DNA from: Centrapalus pauciflorus
Taxonomy: Eukaryota > Streptophyta > Magnoliopsida > Asterales > Asteraceae
NCBI GenBank assembly: GCA_020465985.1
Contig: JAANYP010002997.1
Location: forward strand, 1 to 64,000
DNA: 64,000 nt
Direction: 5' to 3'
Position 1 is the stretch's first letter; every line of letters starts with the position of its first letter. The notes beneath the pieces are model-generated. The model was not told where the DNA came from, did not search any database, and was given only the letters and a program-made list of their open reading frames with translations. Below, in pieces: positions 1 to 10,804 of this stretch. Both the position numbers and the translations under genes were made by a program.

Positions 1-779
1 ACATCTTTGAGATTCATGATTAACAACTTTAATAATCAAACTTTGGTGCGTCAGACCTTTACATAAAAATTGAGAAATATAATCAGGTTTTCAATCTTCT
101 TTCGTGTTTCAATTTGACTTTTCATTTTAATCCGATTAAATCACACCTTAAATATTTAAAACATTTAGATTTATCGCTTTACCATTATAATCTTGCTTTG
201 ATACAAATGTGAACGGATTATAAAATAGAATCTTTGGCCGATTTTATTTAAGAAGAAAATAAAATATATTTGACCAACAAACATTTTTTTATTATAAATT
301 TATGAACCAACATAAATAATTATAGAGTCAAATATTTTTATAATATTTTATATACGAAACCTCTAGAAAATATTTTCTAAACATGAATGATTTTTTCGAT
401 TATAAATTTTGATTGGTTTACACTTTAAATATAATAAATTAAAATTAATTAAGACTAAAAAATATCTAAATCATTTATGATCCAACATATATAATTAAAT
501 AATTCTTTTCTATTTTTATAGTTTATTAAATTTAAGTAACACTAAAAAATAATTTATTTAATTAAGAATAAAAAAGAGTTAAAAAATTAATTGTAGAAAT
601 GGTCCCTATAGTTTACATCAAAATAAGGGTAATTTGGTCATATTAGAAAAGTTAATAGGTTGAGGGACCAAAATTGCAAACAAACTATGAAAATAATGAC
701 CGTTTCTGCAAAATTGAAAGTTGAGGGACCAAATCCAAAATTTAGGACAAACCACAGGGACCATTTTTGTAATTAACTC
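1..779. mobile_element. right part of a MULE-like non-autonomous element
   Basis: This stretch aligns base for base, with scattered differences, to 32356-33133, the right-hand part of a complete element at 31595-33133. Its last 180 bases hold the same terminal block (a 'no-coding, ggaccaaaattgcaaac' type repeat) and end in AATTAACTC, the inverse of the GAGTTAATT left terminus of the complete copy. The left end lies outside the window, so the target duplication cannot be checked. It has no coding capacity. Confidence 0.7.
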
Positions 780-1978
780 TTTGGTCTATTAAAGTTATAT
801 AATAGTTATATACTTATGAAACTTTGTGTTTATTTGTCAGTAGACATTAATTTTAAGACGTATTGAATAATAAATATATTTTCAAAGTATTTTATTACTT
901 GTGTGTTTGACTTTAAACATTAAATTTAATGTTGATATGAATTTGTTGAGTTTTGCTATAAATAGAAGTTGAAACAATAAATACAAGTTGGCATTGGAAT
1001 GTCAAATATTTTAGTAATACGAATAACATATTTTGATATTTTATAAAAATTATTAATAACGCAAAATAAAATACAATTTAATAATAATTTATTTTCATAG
1101 AAATCATACAACAATTTACTTGACACTCAAATTTAAAATGCAACATTAGCATACACAGAGAGCATTGTTATATGTCCACCTCATCCCTTTTTAATTTTTA
1201 CAAATTATACACCTCTTTACTCACATGATTTTTGTGAATGACATAAAAACTCAATGATTAAAAGTTAATCTTCTCTCACATTAATAAGGAGGGTGTATGA
1301 TTAGCAATTGATAGAGTGTGTATATAGAATTATCCTACATATATTAGTCGTTGGTCAAATGTCTTTCAACTGTCGGATGTTTTCGATCATTTTACACAAA
1401 GACTATCACTCTTGATTGTGTGTGATGTCAGTGGACTTTATTTATGAATAATATATATGCTTTGCTTTTGAAAAATAAAATAAAAGACGATATTTAATAA
1501 GTAACCAAACAATAAATTAATATTTATGATCAACAACCTGTTTTTTTAATTAACTTAGAGACAAAAGATACTTAAATTCAAAATAAATCTATACCGTTAG
1601 TTAATTGATGTTTTTTATCAAAAAAAATTTTAATTATGTTTTTTTTTATCAAATTCATGGTTTATCATTTTAAACCGACAAGAATTTATGGTGGGTTGGT
1701 GGAGTGCTTTTTCTATGTACATAAATGTTCTGACGTAAATTATACATCAACAAACTAATGAAATTTGCTATTATAAAACAAAGTGAAATATTATTTTGCA
1801 TATTTAATGTTTTTTATATTAATAATCAACAATTTTGGTCTATTAAATTATGACATATACATGCCCCTGCACTACACGAAATTTTATTTTGATAAATAAA
1901 ACAAATAAAAGTTTTATAAAAGCAAAATTGAGATTAAGATTCTTTATGATAAAAAGAAAGAGAAGTGTGAGATTTTAC
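780..1978. other. AT-rich stretch, probably intron 2 or 3' flank of the permease
   Basis: This is AT-rich DNA with no long reading frame. It follows the splice donor of permease exon 2 on the minus strand. I looked for the next conserved permease exon and did not find it. It is either a long intron with the 1-779 element inserted in it, or the gene is truncated. Confidence 0.4.
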
Positions 1979-2393
1979 CAAGATTGGATTTTACAGCATC
2001 CATGTAAGTATAGTTTCTGGTGCCGGTAACAGGATCGGGTGAACGGTAACAATCCGTCAGTAAAATCGAGTTAAACATCGTGATGACGGAAAACAAGATA
2101 AGAGTTATGGTTCCCGCAATCCATCCCAACTGAGCAAAACACCATGCCAATGACAACACACCCGACCCGATCACCGCTGTTATTATATGTGCAGTAGCAC
2201 TCTTCCACGTTCCTTCATTCAAAAACAACCGTTAAAAAAACTTTTGGTCACATCGATCCACAAAAGTTATCGAAGGAAAAACCACACGTATGAAATTACC
2301 GGTTCGTTTTATTCTGCCATCGTCATCAAACTTCTCGTTTGGAAGATACCCGAACCCGCTTTCTGCAATTGAAACACTCGAACCGTTTTGCAT
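1979..2393 (-). CDS. AAP: amino acid permease (AAP family), first two exons only
   Basis: Amino acid permeases are plasma-membrane H+/amino acid symporters of the AAAP family. Exon 1 is 2300-2393 (ATG at 2393) and exon 2 is 1979-2212. Splicing joins codons as ...DDDGRIKRTG|TWKSATAHIITAV, and phases agree (94 + 234 nt, donor GTAATT at 2299, acceptor AG before 2212, next donor GTAAAA at 1978). Family hallmarks are DDDGR-KRTGT, the first membrane span IITAVIGSGVLSLAW, AQLGWIAG, and LLTDCYRSPDPVTGTRNYTY with MDAV-SNLG. The ATG at 2393 is preferred over an upstream in-frame ATG at 2510 because it gives the usual short N-terminus and lies about 100 nt after a TATA box. The remaining roughly 350 residues are not seen in the 1.98 kb left of exon 2, so the gene is either cut by the window edge behind a transposon-bearing intron or is a truncated relic. 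Confidence 0.85.
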
Positions 2394-2491
2394 TTTTTTT
2401 TTTTCGACTCGAAAGGGAGGTAAGGGTGTGTTTATTTTGCTATTTGAACTTGATCGCTCATTCAGGGGAACACTTGGAGAGTGTTCAACAT

Positions 2492-2503
2492 TATATATAT
2501 AGT
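2492..2503 (-). promoter_or_regulatory. TATA box of the permease gene
   Basis: On the minus strand the sequence ACTATATATATAATG lies about 100 nt upstream of the permease ATG at 2393, a normal plant spacing for a TATA box plus a short leader. It is next to no microsatellite longer than 12 bp. The transcription start is inferred near 2465. Confidence 0.45.
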
Positions 2504-2738
2504 GTGTCAAAAAGTTGTATGAATGTGAGGTGGCTTTAATGGGTACTCACCAAATAAATACAAAAATATTAATTAATTAAACATATTAAGAGAAACTAAT
2601 TTTGTAAACTTCTAAAAATAATATTACATTAGATTACCAATTAAACCATATTTCTTATATCGTATCAATGAAATTGTAATATATTTTGTTTAAATGTTTT
2701 AAATTTTGTCTCATTATAAATTACGAGTATACGTGTTT

Positions 2739-2758
2739 TATATATATATATATATATA
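2739..2758. repeat. (TA)n microsatellite
   Basis: About ten TA units. This is the left border of the inverted-repeat element at 2759-3179. Confidence 0.9.
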
Positions 2759-3173
2759 AGATTAGGTTCACATGAGAACCTCTCTATTTCGTGAGAACGT
2801 GAGAACCACTCTAAAATTTGTGCATCCACTATATAAAATTGTGTATTTGATACTAAAATTAAATGTTTTCGATAAATTTATGCATTTCATGTAAAAATTT
2901 ACGCATCTCGTGCTATAATTTATCCGTTTTATGTACGAATTGTGCATTTAAGAAAATTTGTGCATTTTATGTTTAAATTTGTGCATTTAGTTTATAACTT
3001 AATGAATGCAATTTTTGAATGTAATTTTAGTGTTAGATTATGATATTTATTAATATTTAAGACTAATAATGATTTAAAATAAAAGTTTTAATTTTTAAAT
3101 TTGTGCATTTGATGTACAAATTTGTGCATTTTGGAATGGTTCTCACGGTAACGAGGGTTCTTACCGGAACCCA

Positions 3174-3179
<6 letters not shown>
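2759..3179. mobile_element. inverted-repeat element between (TA)n tracts, copy 1
   Basis: The element starts AGATTAGGTTCACATGAGAA and ends with the imperfect inverse CGGAACCCAACCCT. Both ends carry GTGAGAACC / GGTTCTCAC blocks, and both abut (TA)n. Inside are repeated 'TTTGTGCATTTxATGT' phrases. It is the most diverged of four family members in the window (others at 16146, 61790 and 62709). No coding sequence. Confidence 0.6.

Positions 3180-3234
<55 letters not shown>
3180..3234. repeat. (AT)n microsatellite, about 55 bp
   Basis: Uninterrupted AT dinucleotides forming the right border of the element at 2759-3179. Apparent IYIYIY reading frames across it are artefacts. Confidence 0.95.
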
Positions 3235-3235
<1 letters not shown>

Positions 3236-3239
<4 letters not shown>

Positions 3240-3434
3240 GGTTCGAGAGAGTACCACTCATATTATGCATTTATGCAGCGCACCAGAAGGTACCACTTTA
3301 AAAAAACTTTTTTGTCCACATTTATATAACTAACATTTACATCCTTATAAGTGCGAATAAACATAAAATAATTTTACGCATTTGCTAGAAGCGTGTAAAA
3401 AATGACATGTACAAGTGACATTTTTGTTGTAGTG
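3236..3434. mobile_element. possible CACTA-type end fragment
   Basis: Read on the minus strand from 3434, the sequence begins CACTACAACAAAAATGTCAC, which resembles the CACTACAA terminus of plant CACTA elements. No matching opposite terminus was found nearby, so this is at most a one-ended remnant. A similar internal phrase (CAGCGCATCAGAAGGTA) recurs at about 56710. Confidence 0.35.
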
Positions 3435-4929
3435 AATGGTTAATATATATACGATACTTGCAAAATGAAGATTCTGATTTCTAAATGTTGATATTAATTA
3501 GGGCTTATTAACAAAGCTAATAATTTATTGTATCTCAATTATGCTTAGTTATTAATTATAAATAAAACTATGATATGGTTTCCCCATTCATCATACAGAT
3601 ATAATCTATAATATTAAAAGTTAATATTTCAAGTTTTTACCGTTTATTATCGAATTCTACAATTATTCTAAAATTTATTATTTGTAAAAACAAATATTAT
3701 TGAAACATATCCGTGTATTATACGAGTAAATAAACTAGTTAAATATTATTTATAAATAAAGTAATAAGTGTCTATAAGTATATAATTAAATATTTTTTTA
3801 TTAATAAAAAATAATTGGATTAATATGTAATTGGCTTTGATATTAAATTTGTTTGTTGGTTTTTACATTAGCTTTGTTTATCATTTGATATAGCTTTGTA
3901 TGATAAATGAAAAAAAATTGGTTCTAATCGGTCAAATACCGAAAACACCTATACCGATGTCAGTACCTGAATTTTATAATCGGTTCGATACTTAATAGTC
4001 AATACTAATGGAATGTTTCTCAAAAAAATCGGTACCACACGATTCAGTAGTAGTACATGACCGATCTCACCTCTACAAATCACATTTTATTTTTATCTAA
4101 TTTTCCCTAGCATTAATAGGAAAGAATTACATAAAAAAGATAAAAAAAATAAATTAATTAAATAATTGATTTCCTAGAAAAATAGGAATAGAAATCTCTT
4201 GGCTTTTAGGTCGAGCTTGTTACTCTGTCTCAAAATGTCCAAACTCATCCGTAAGCTTAACTTTAATTTGATTATTTATGTTTTCTACTAATTAATACTT
4301 AGAAACGTGAAGCATTATGAAATGTTTGTTATTTGTTTTGTTGATGGATTTATATATTTGTTAGCCTAAATTGACAATTTTAAAATTCAAAATGCTAACA
4401 AACTACTCCTATTTTATCATAAACATAGCTTGATTATTAACTTTTAATCAATTCTTTGCCAATACTTAAATGGGCAAACTTCAATAAAGTACAAAATACT
4501 ATTTTTATTTAATTTCCTCGTTAATTTAATTAATATAGTTTCAATTCTATATCATTTTATTTTATATTTTTATGCAACATATTACATTAAATAATAAAAC
4601 TTTGATAAGTATATATCCACACTAAATAAAACACATATATATATATATTGTATTGAATGATAAAAAAACAGTAAGCATAATACATTTTTAAGCATGAAAT
4701 GTGAAAAAAAAACTAAATATATGTGTTATATTAAATTATAAGAAAATCCATATTATAATTAACTGAATGAAAATAAAGAAACATATGTGATTTTGTACTT
4801 AATCCTATTAAAATTAATGTTACATGTGTTTGGATATTACATTCTTAATGTTAACTGATTGTATAGCACATCCATTAAGTATTATGTGACACATTTATTA
4901 ATATTTGGGCTGACTCAACCATTTTCTTG
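3435..4929. other. AT-rich intergenic DNA
   Basis: No reading frame or bounded element recognised. A patch at about 3915-4075 is rich in 'TCGGT/ACCGA' words of the kind seen in the repeat at 43928-44395. Confidence 0.5.
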
Positions 4930-5284
4930 AAACCCTAAAGTCCACTTCTTTGTGCCTATAGATACTCATCTCTTTTATGAGAGGAAGGACTTTTTCTTCA
5001 CGGTGCCTCTCATGCTCCACCCTAAATTCTCCTACATTCTACCAAGTGCTTGGTTGAGCCCCTGGACTATATACCATCAGTTCCAGGTGGTTCTTCCAGG
5101 AGGTTTTCCTCCTGGAACGCACCTTGTTGATTAACAGCAAGCGTCTGTATTATCTAGCAGGAGTTTCTCACTTCCTCAACGCGACTTGTTTCATCCATCA
5201 GCACCTGGATTACACCATAACAGCTCCAGGCGGTTTCTCTATGAGGTTATTATCTATTTGGCGGGAACTTATCTTCCCTCATAT

Positions 5285-5287
<3 letters not shown>
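4930..5287. mobile_element. possible old LTR-retroelement fragment, left part
   Basis: This is a GC-richer island (starting near AAACCCTAAAGTCC) with a TATAGATA-like motif and no coding frame. It is immediately followed by (CT)n. Its possible continuation lies beyond the solo LTR at 9364-9600, where a GACCGTCGGAGG motif typical of LTR 3' regions occurs. The join is inference. Confidence 0.35.

Positions 5288-5359
<72 letters not shown>
5288..5359. repeat. (CT)n microsatellite, left half
   Basis: About 36 CT units. It ends exactly at the TGTAACACCC terminus of the solo LTR. The right half lies at 9302-9362. Confidence 0.95.
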
Positions 5360-5364
<5 letters not shown>

Positions 5365-8300
5365 CACCCCAAATAATTAGGAGGTAATCATATTCCTAAT
5401 AATGTTGAGTTAATATAGTTATTAAAATAATTATTATTAATTGGAGATATTAATAATATTGACTAATGAGGTAATTAACTTTGCTCAACGATTGAAATGG
5501 TAAACTTAAAGGTCATACTATGAGTAGTCGCCAATAATTTATGACATTTGCTATTATTGAGACCTGTATGATAAAAAGAAAATATAATGTGGTTAGTATT
5601 GAAGTAACAAGAATGGGTAATGAACTTTTGGTACATTTATCAAAATAAATAAATGGTTTCTTGAGGGGTGAATTTTGAATGAGAGAGAGAAGTTGGAGGG
5701 GTGTAGGTGACAAGTTGCCAAACCCACACCCCCCTTATTTTGATATAACCGTATAACACACACACACACTTGCATTTGTGTGTGTGTGTGTGTTTCTCCC
5801 CAAGAAGAAAAGAAGGAAAAGAAATGGAGAAGCTAGGGTTTTTGGGAGATTCATCTCCAAATTTGTGAAGATTAAAGCTTAGGAATCTCAATCTTTGTAA
5901 TCCTTGAAGGTATAATCATCTTCCCCATCTCCTACTTCATCTCATTCTTCTCCATTCTTCATTTGAAGAATGAAACCCTAAATGGGTTTATGTTGAAATG
6001 TTTTGTAATGGCTCCAATCTCTTAGTATGTTGTTATATGATCAAAATGGAGCCATAATATGTAATTACATTGGTAGTTTGAGTTAGTTTTGGTTGGAACC
6101 CAATCTAGGGCTCAAATGAGCTTTAATGGGTTACGGATTTGAGTTTTATGTTTTAGTAAGTGAATGATGTTCAATATTGAATCATATATGTTGATAAGTT
6201 GATATGGAATCAAAATGGAATTAAGCAGAAGCTCATATGGAGCTTTGAAGAGGTGATTTGGGTTTTAACCCACTTATTAACTCAAAAGAGTTCTTATGGA
6301 GTAATTGGCAATCTTTTATGATTTAAATGTGTGAAAGGGTATAAAATGGTCTAAATATGTTAAATTAATGATTCCATGTATTGGTTGGGGTTAAACTCGG
6401 GCAAAGGCTCAAGATTGGTGTTTGGAGCCAAAACCGCACGCCAAGTGTTCGGTGAAATGCCACAATGAGTTCTTAACCATTGTTGGGTTGAATTGAATGA
6501 TTAAATATAAATTGAATGTCTAAACATAGCCCAAATATGTTATATATAACAATGGAATTAAATAGAAGCTAGTAGGAACTCATTTGAAGTTTTGAAAGCT
6601 TAGTTTGGGTTTTGGTCATTTAGAACTCACTTGGAGTTCGTATGAACTCCATGAAGTAATAGCATGCTATGTTATAGTATAATATGTTTGGAAAGTGTTC
6701 AATTGTGTTATTAAAGTGTTTGCATGAGTTGGGAAACACAAAGTATGTGCAAGAACTCAATTTGGTGTTTTAAGTCGAAACCGCACGCCAAGTGTTCGGT
6801 GAAATGCCCCAATGAGTTCCTAATCATTGTCGAGATGAATTTAAATGTTTGAATATATTATGAATACCTAATAATAGCCTAAATATGTCAAATATTGCTA
6901 TGGAATTGATTAGAACTGAAAATGAGCTCAAATGGAGCTTAGTGTTGTCGGTTGGAGCTTTCGGTCATTTTCGGACTCGTTCGGAGTCCGTATGAGCTCC
7001 ATTGAATCATGGAATGTTATGAAATCATTTTAATATGATTAGAGGTGTCTAAGTGACCTTAATATGCTATTAATATTGTTGGTAAAGTCCCTCCAAAGTT
7101 ACGAAAACGTTTATGGGAGTTTTGGGGGTTTGGTGTGCATTTTTGACTCAAAAATGAGCTGAGAGCTGTCCAGGAGGTGGGTAGCGGCGCGACTAACTCC
7201 TTGGTCGCGCCATGACCATGTTTCTGGCCCAAAAATGGATTTTGCTTGGGTGGGGGTCGATGCTTGGGTCTTATACGTTCGTTGCACCTCTAAATTAGGT
7301 GTTTAAAGGGTTTGAGGGCCTTGGATTGAGTCCGGAACTCCTAGGCCTCATATGAACTTAGTACTTTCGGTTTGATAACCCAATACCCTTAGCCCACTCT
7401 TAGGGGCTTATCTTGTGTTCGGGGGCTTACGTATATGCGTTATGAATGCTTCTAGGTAATTTGAGTCGAAAGGAGCTTGATTGCAAGTTTTAGCCATTCT
7501 CCGGGCTATTGTGGCTTTATTGAAAGGCTTTGGAATCTTCTTAACCAATCACTGTGAGTTCTAGGACAAATGTAGATGAATGATTACATGTTAATTATTG
7601 TTTATGCATTTGTTGATAACATGCTACTTGATCATGCATATTCACATGCTATAGATGGATTCATTGTAGCCTTATTGAACATGTTGTCATCCATCATGAA
7701 TTGAAAATGAATTGCCATGCTAGTTGATATTGTTGTGGATTGGTTTGTCGTGCATCTCATATAGTATGCTTAACTACTTATCTGTATGGATAACAATGAT
7801 TGGAAAATGGCAATTCGTGTTGATTAACCTAGTAGGTTGGACTATTCACTTTTGTGATTGATTAATATTAGTTGGGATATATGCATGACCCCTTTAAGTT
7901 GTATATTGGGTCGCATTCGTGGAAATATAATTGATTATGATTCGGGCATAAAGGACTATTCAACCGGTAGGCTTATTAGTAATGTCAAACGACCCCGTTG
8001 ATATGTTAGAACCATTGTTGCGGAATGATTAGTAGAACCACATAGATGGTTTCTTTTAATTGGTCTTATGGACCGTTATAGACTCTCATGAGTCATATTG
8101 AACCCTAAATTGTTGTGGAATGCGTTTTGGACCCCTTTGGATATCCATGAAATATTTCTGGCCCCTTTGGATGCCAGATGCCGACATACTTGCACCGTCG
8201 GAAGTCCCGTACTTGCTAGGGACAGTCCCGTACTTGCTAGGGACAGCCTCGTACTTGCTAGAGGCAATACCACTCCCGACTATGACAGGGAACCCTAGAC

Positions 8301-9301
8301 GACCATGGGGTATGTGGTATTTGGATTTGGATGGGATTATCTCGTGTGAGGACAGCAACGGGCCGCCTGCGGGCGATGATTTTGACACGTTGGGCTGCAA
8401 GCATGAGTTATATCCTAGTGGCGGTGTTGACATCATGTGAGGACGGCAACGGGCCGCCTTCGTGGCGATGATTATGACACGTTGGGCCGCAAGCATGTTT
8501 GTTCACACCTTTGAATTGGAGTTATTAGTAGTACGTATTGTGGTAATGTAACGTGCCGATTTGGTAAGGCATCTTTGCAAAAGCGTTACAACGTGCTACT
8601 ATGACACGCGTTGGAATCCCCACTTTGGCTCGACTATGTCTAGCGGTGTAGTGGATTCCAAGAGTTGAGTTGGTCCTCACCTTGACTCGGCTAGGCCGGG
8701 CGGTGACGGTGGAATATGTGACATTGGTAAATATTGTGAATGCTAATAGTCCTTAGTGAGATGAGTCATCTTGTTGAGAATTCGAATAGGTAAATAATTG
8801 GTGTGGGACACCGATAGTCCTCAACGAGGATGAGGTGATCCCATTCTATCTTGGCATTGGCCATCCTTGGCCCCTATATCTTTAGTTGATTGAAATTATG
8901 TGTTGGATATACATGGTTAGCATGTTAATTGTTATTTATATTAATCCTGGAATTCACTAAACAACTTTTGTTGTTTACCCCTTTAGTTGTTAACCTTTTG
9001 CAGGTTTGAGTTATCGAGCGGGAAGAGTATATTCTTCCTCGTTATTCAAAGTGTAGACTCGAGACTAACGGTATGCTTTGGTGATTGTGTTGGGTTTGGG
9101 TTAGTCGACCTCTTGGCCTTGACTATTCGTTTGCAGGATCATGACCTGTAACCTTGTAGATTCAATAGTTGTTTATTCGTATGCATCACTTATGATGCAT
9201 TAATTGTAAAAGTTTTAATTCTACCCTAATTCCGCAAGTATTGATGTATAAATTATTGTTAATTACACTAAAATATGTATTATTGTTGTATGGGTGTTTC
9301 A
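5360..9301 (+). mobile_element. solo LTR of about 3.9 kb, probably Ty3/gypsy
   Basis: The segment begins TGTAACACCC and ends GGGTGTTTCA, an imperfect 10-bp inverted pair of the TG...CA type that bounds LTRs. It is flanked by CTCTC (5355-5359) and CTCAC (9302-9306), consistent with a 5-bp duplication made inside a (CT)n tract. No gag or pol frame, primer-binding site or second LTR is present, so a solo LTR fits. Internal features are a 28-bp phrase present twice (6434-6461 and 6781-6808), a perfect 8-bp stem GGCGCGAC / GTCGCGCC (7186-7193, 7204-7211), three 21-bp tandem units around 8204-8266, and a duplicated block of roughly 58 bp (8349-8406, 8439-8497). The TGTAACACCC start and great length suggest a chromovirus such as the Tekay/Del group, but that assignment is inference. 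Confidence 0.65.
8204..8266. repeat. three 21-bp tandem units inside the solo LTR
   Basis: The unit CCCGTACTTGCTAGGGACAG occurs twice almost exactly and a third time with a few changes. The open frames here come from the repeat, not from a gene. Confidence 0.85.
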
Positions 9302-9306
9302 CTCAC

Positions 9307-9308
<2 letters not shown>

Positions 9309-9362
<54 letters not shown>
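9309..9362. repeat. (TC)n microsatellite, right half
   Basis: About 27 TC units continuing the tract at 5288-5359 beyond the solo LTR. Confidence 0.95.
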
Positions 9363-9363
<1 letters not shown>

Positions 9364-9365
<2 letters not shown>

Positions 9366-9600
9366 TCATCCTCTTATAACACATACTGTTACACACACAT
9401 ATACACATCAATTTATTATGATATATTACATCACCGGTCATATTCTGACTTGACCGTCGGAGGTGGCTCCCGGGGCTCACGCCCTGGGCCCACTTCTAAC
9501 GGGATTCTACATGTTTCAGCCTTGTTCCAAGCTCGGGTTAGACAAATAACGGCTACATATCACGTCTGAACCGACCCAACGAGAAAAAGGTATGAACAGT
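9364..9600. mobile_element. possible old LTR-retroelement fragment, right part
   Basis: It contains TGACTTGACCGTCGGAGGTG and CTAACGGGATTCTAC, phrases I associate with the 3' part of LTRs in several plant retroelements, in a GC-rich island surrounded by AT-rich DNA. With 4930-5287 it may be one older LTR into which the solo LTR inserted. Confidence 0.35.
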
Positions 9601-9601
9601 A

Positions 9602-10630
9602 ACCTAAAAATGTTAATTTATCCTATTAAAAAATGCAACTCATGATCCAATTATTGATAGGATAATGAGATGCAACAATTAAAAATAATAAGTTTTGTAA
9701 GATAGTAACCTAAAAATATTTTACTTGGGAACTAATGTGCTATTTACTTTTAAAGATGTTAGATTTTAATTCTTGAAACTGCTTTGAATTATTTGAGGTT
9801 ATCTAAAAAAACCTTAAATTTTTTTTATTTGTTTTACATTGTTGAAATTTATTGACTAATATATTAGATTAAGTTAATTATATGTTAATTTAATTTGTAA
9901 AAAATAAGTTAATTTACATAATTCAATATATTTGTTAAGATATTAGTTTTTTGGAAAGGCATATTTAGGATATTAATTAATTAATTTACTTTATATAAAC
10001 AATAATTTTAATAACTTAATTGAATAAAAAATATTATTCATTTTAAATTCGTTTATATAATATATTCAATCAATGTACACAAACAAACATCAAGTGAATA
10101 TTAATTTAATAGACTAAAGTGAATATTTAATTAATTAAACATATTGCAGTTAATTCAATATCAATATAATTTAATTACTCAAAATTATTATATTAATTTA
10201 AATAATTAAAATAACTAATTTAATATTACAGCTAATTTAATATATAGTTTAATATGGCTTCATCAGTTATATTTGTGAATTTAATAATAAGTTAAAGTAA
10301 CTAATTAATTACATTTAATTAGTTAAAATTATTCTTTAAAGTTTAATCAACATAATAATTTAATTATTTTTTTGAGAAGGCAAGAATTTATTCATCCTTA
10401 ATAATGGGAGAAAAAAACTACAACAAAAGAAACAGCTCCAAGAGGAAGCAACCAATTTAAGAGCCTCACATAAACACACTCTAAACCAACAAATTTCTAT
10501 CAAAACATTTGTTGATTTTGCGTTGAAACACAAATGATTTAATTAGTTGGTCAATAACACGAAATTTGTTACGGACAAGTGCCTATTAAGATATATGTTA
10601 CACAATTTAAGTCATTCATACTAGTCATTA
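9602..10630. other. AT-rich intergenic DNA
   Basis: Long runs of TTAATTTAATATAATT-type sequence. No gene or bounded element seen. Confidence 0.5.
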
Positions 10631-10795
10631 AACAGATTAGTAGGTGACCCTTTTTGAGCAAGTTGGGGAAAGGATGTGTGGTTCCCGGTTTTATTTCGGG
10701 ACCTTTAGCGGCGACATCAATCCTGTGTTTTTGGTGTCGCAGCTAATGCTCCTTTTTCTTTTAGTGGCAACCCTTGATGATTGACCAAATTGATA
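10631..10795. mobile_element. possible CACTA-like remnant
   Basis: The words TTTAGCGGCGACATCA and GGTGTCGCAGCTAATG form an imperfect inverted pair like the 'AGCGGCGAC' subterminal repeats of some plant CACTA elements. No terminus is identified. Confidence 0.25.
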
Positions 10796-10804
10796 TATAT
10801 TCTT

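Noticed and set aside
3088..3333. Open frames reading IYIYIY across (AT)n tracts (also at 15831, 26013, 61671 and 62568)
   Set aside because: They are translations of dinucleotide repeats with no coding evidence on either side.
5124..5387. LSLSLS frames across (CT)n tracts (also at 9241-9569)
   Set aside because: Microsatellite translation; the tracts flank a solo LTR.
6434..6808. Repeated 28-bp phrase considered as a CRISPR-like repeat
   Set aside because: Only two copies 347 bp apart inside a plant LTR; no array and no cas genes.
8076..8496. Frames of 65-136 codons on both strands in the solo LTR
   Set aside because: They overlap on both strands, lie on 21-bp tandem units and duplicated blocks, and resemble no protein.
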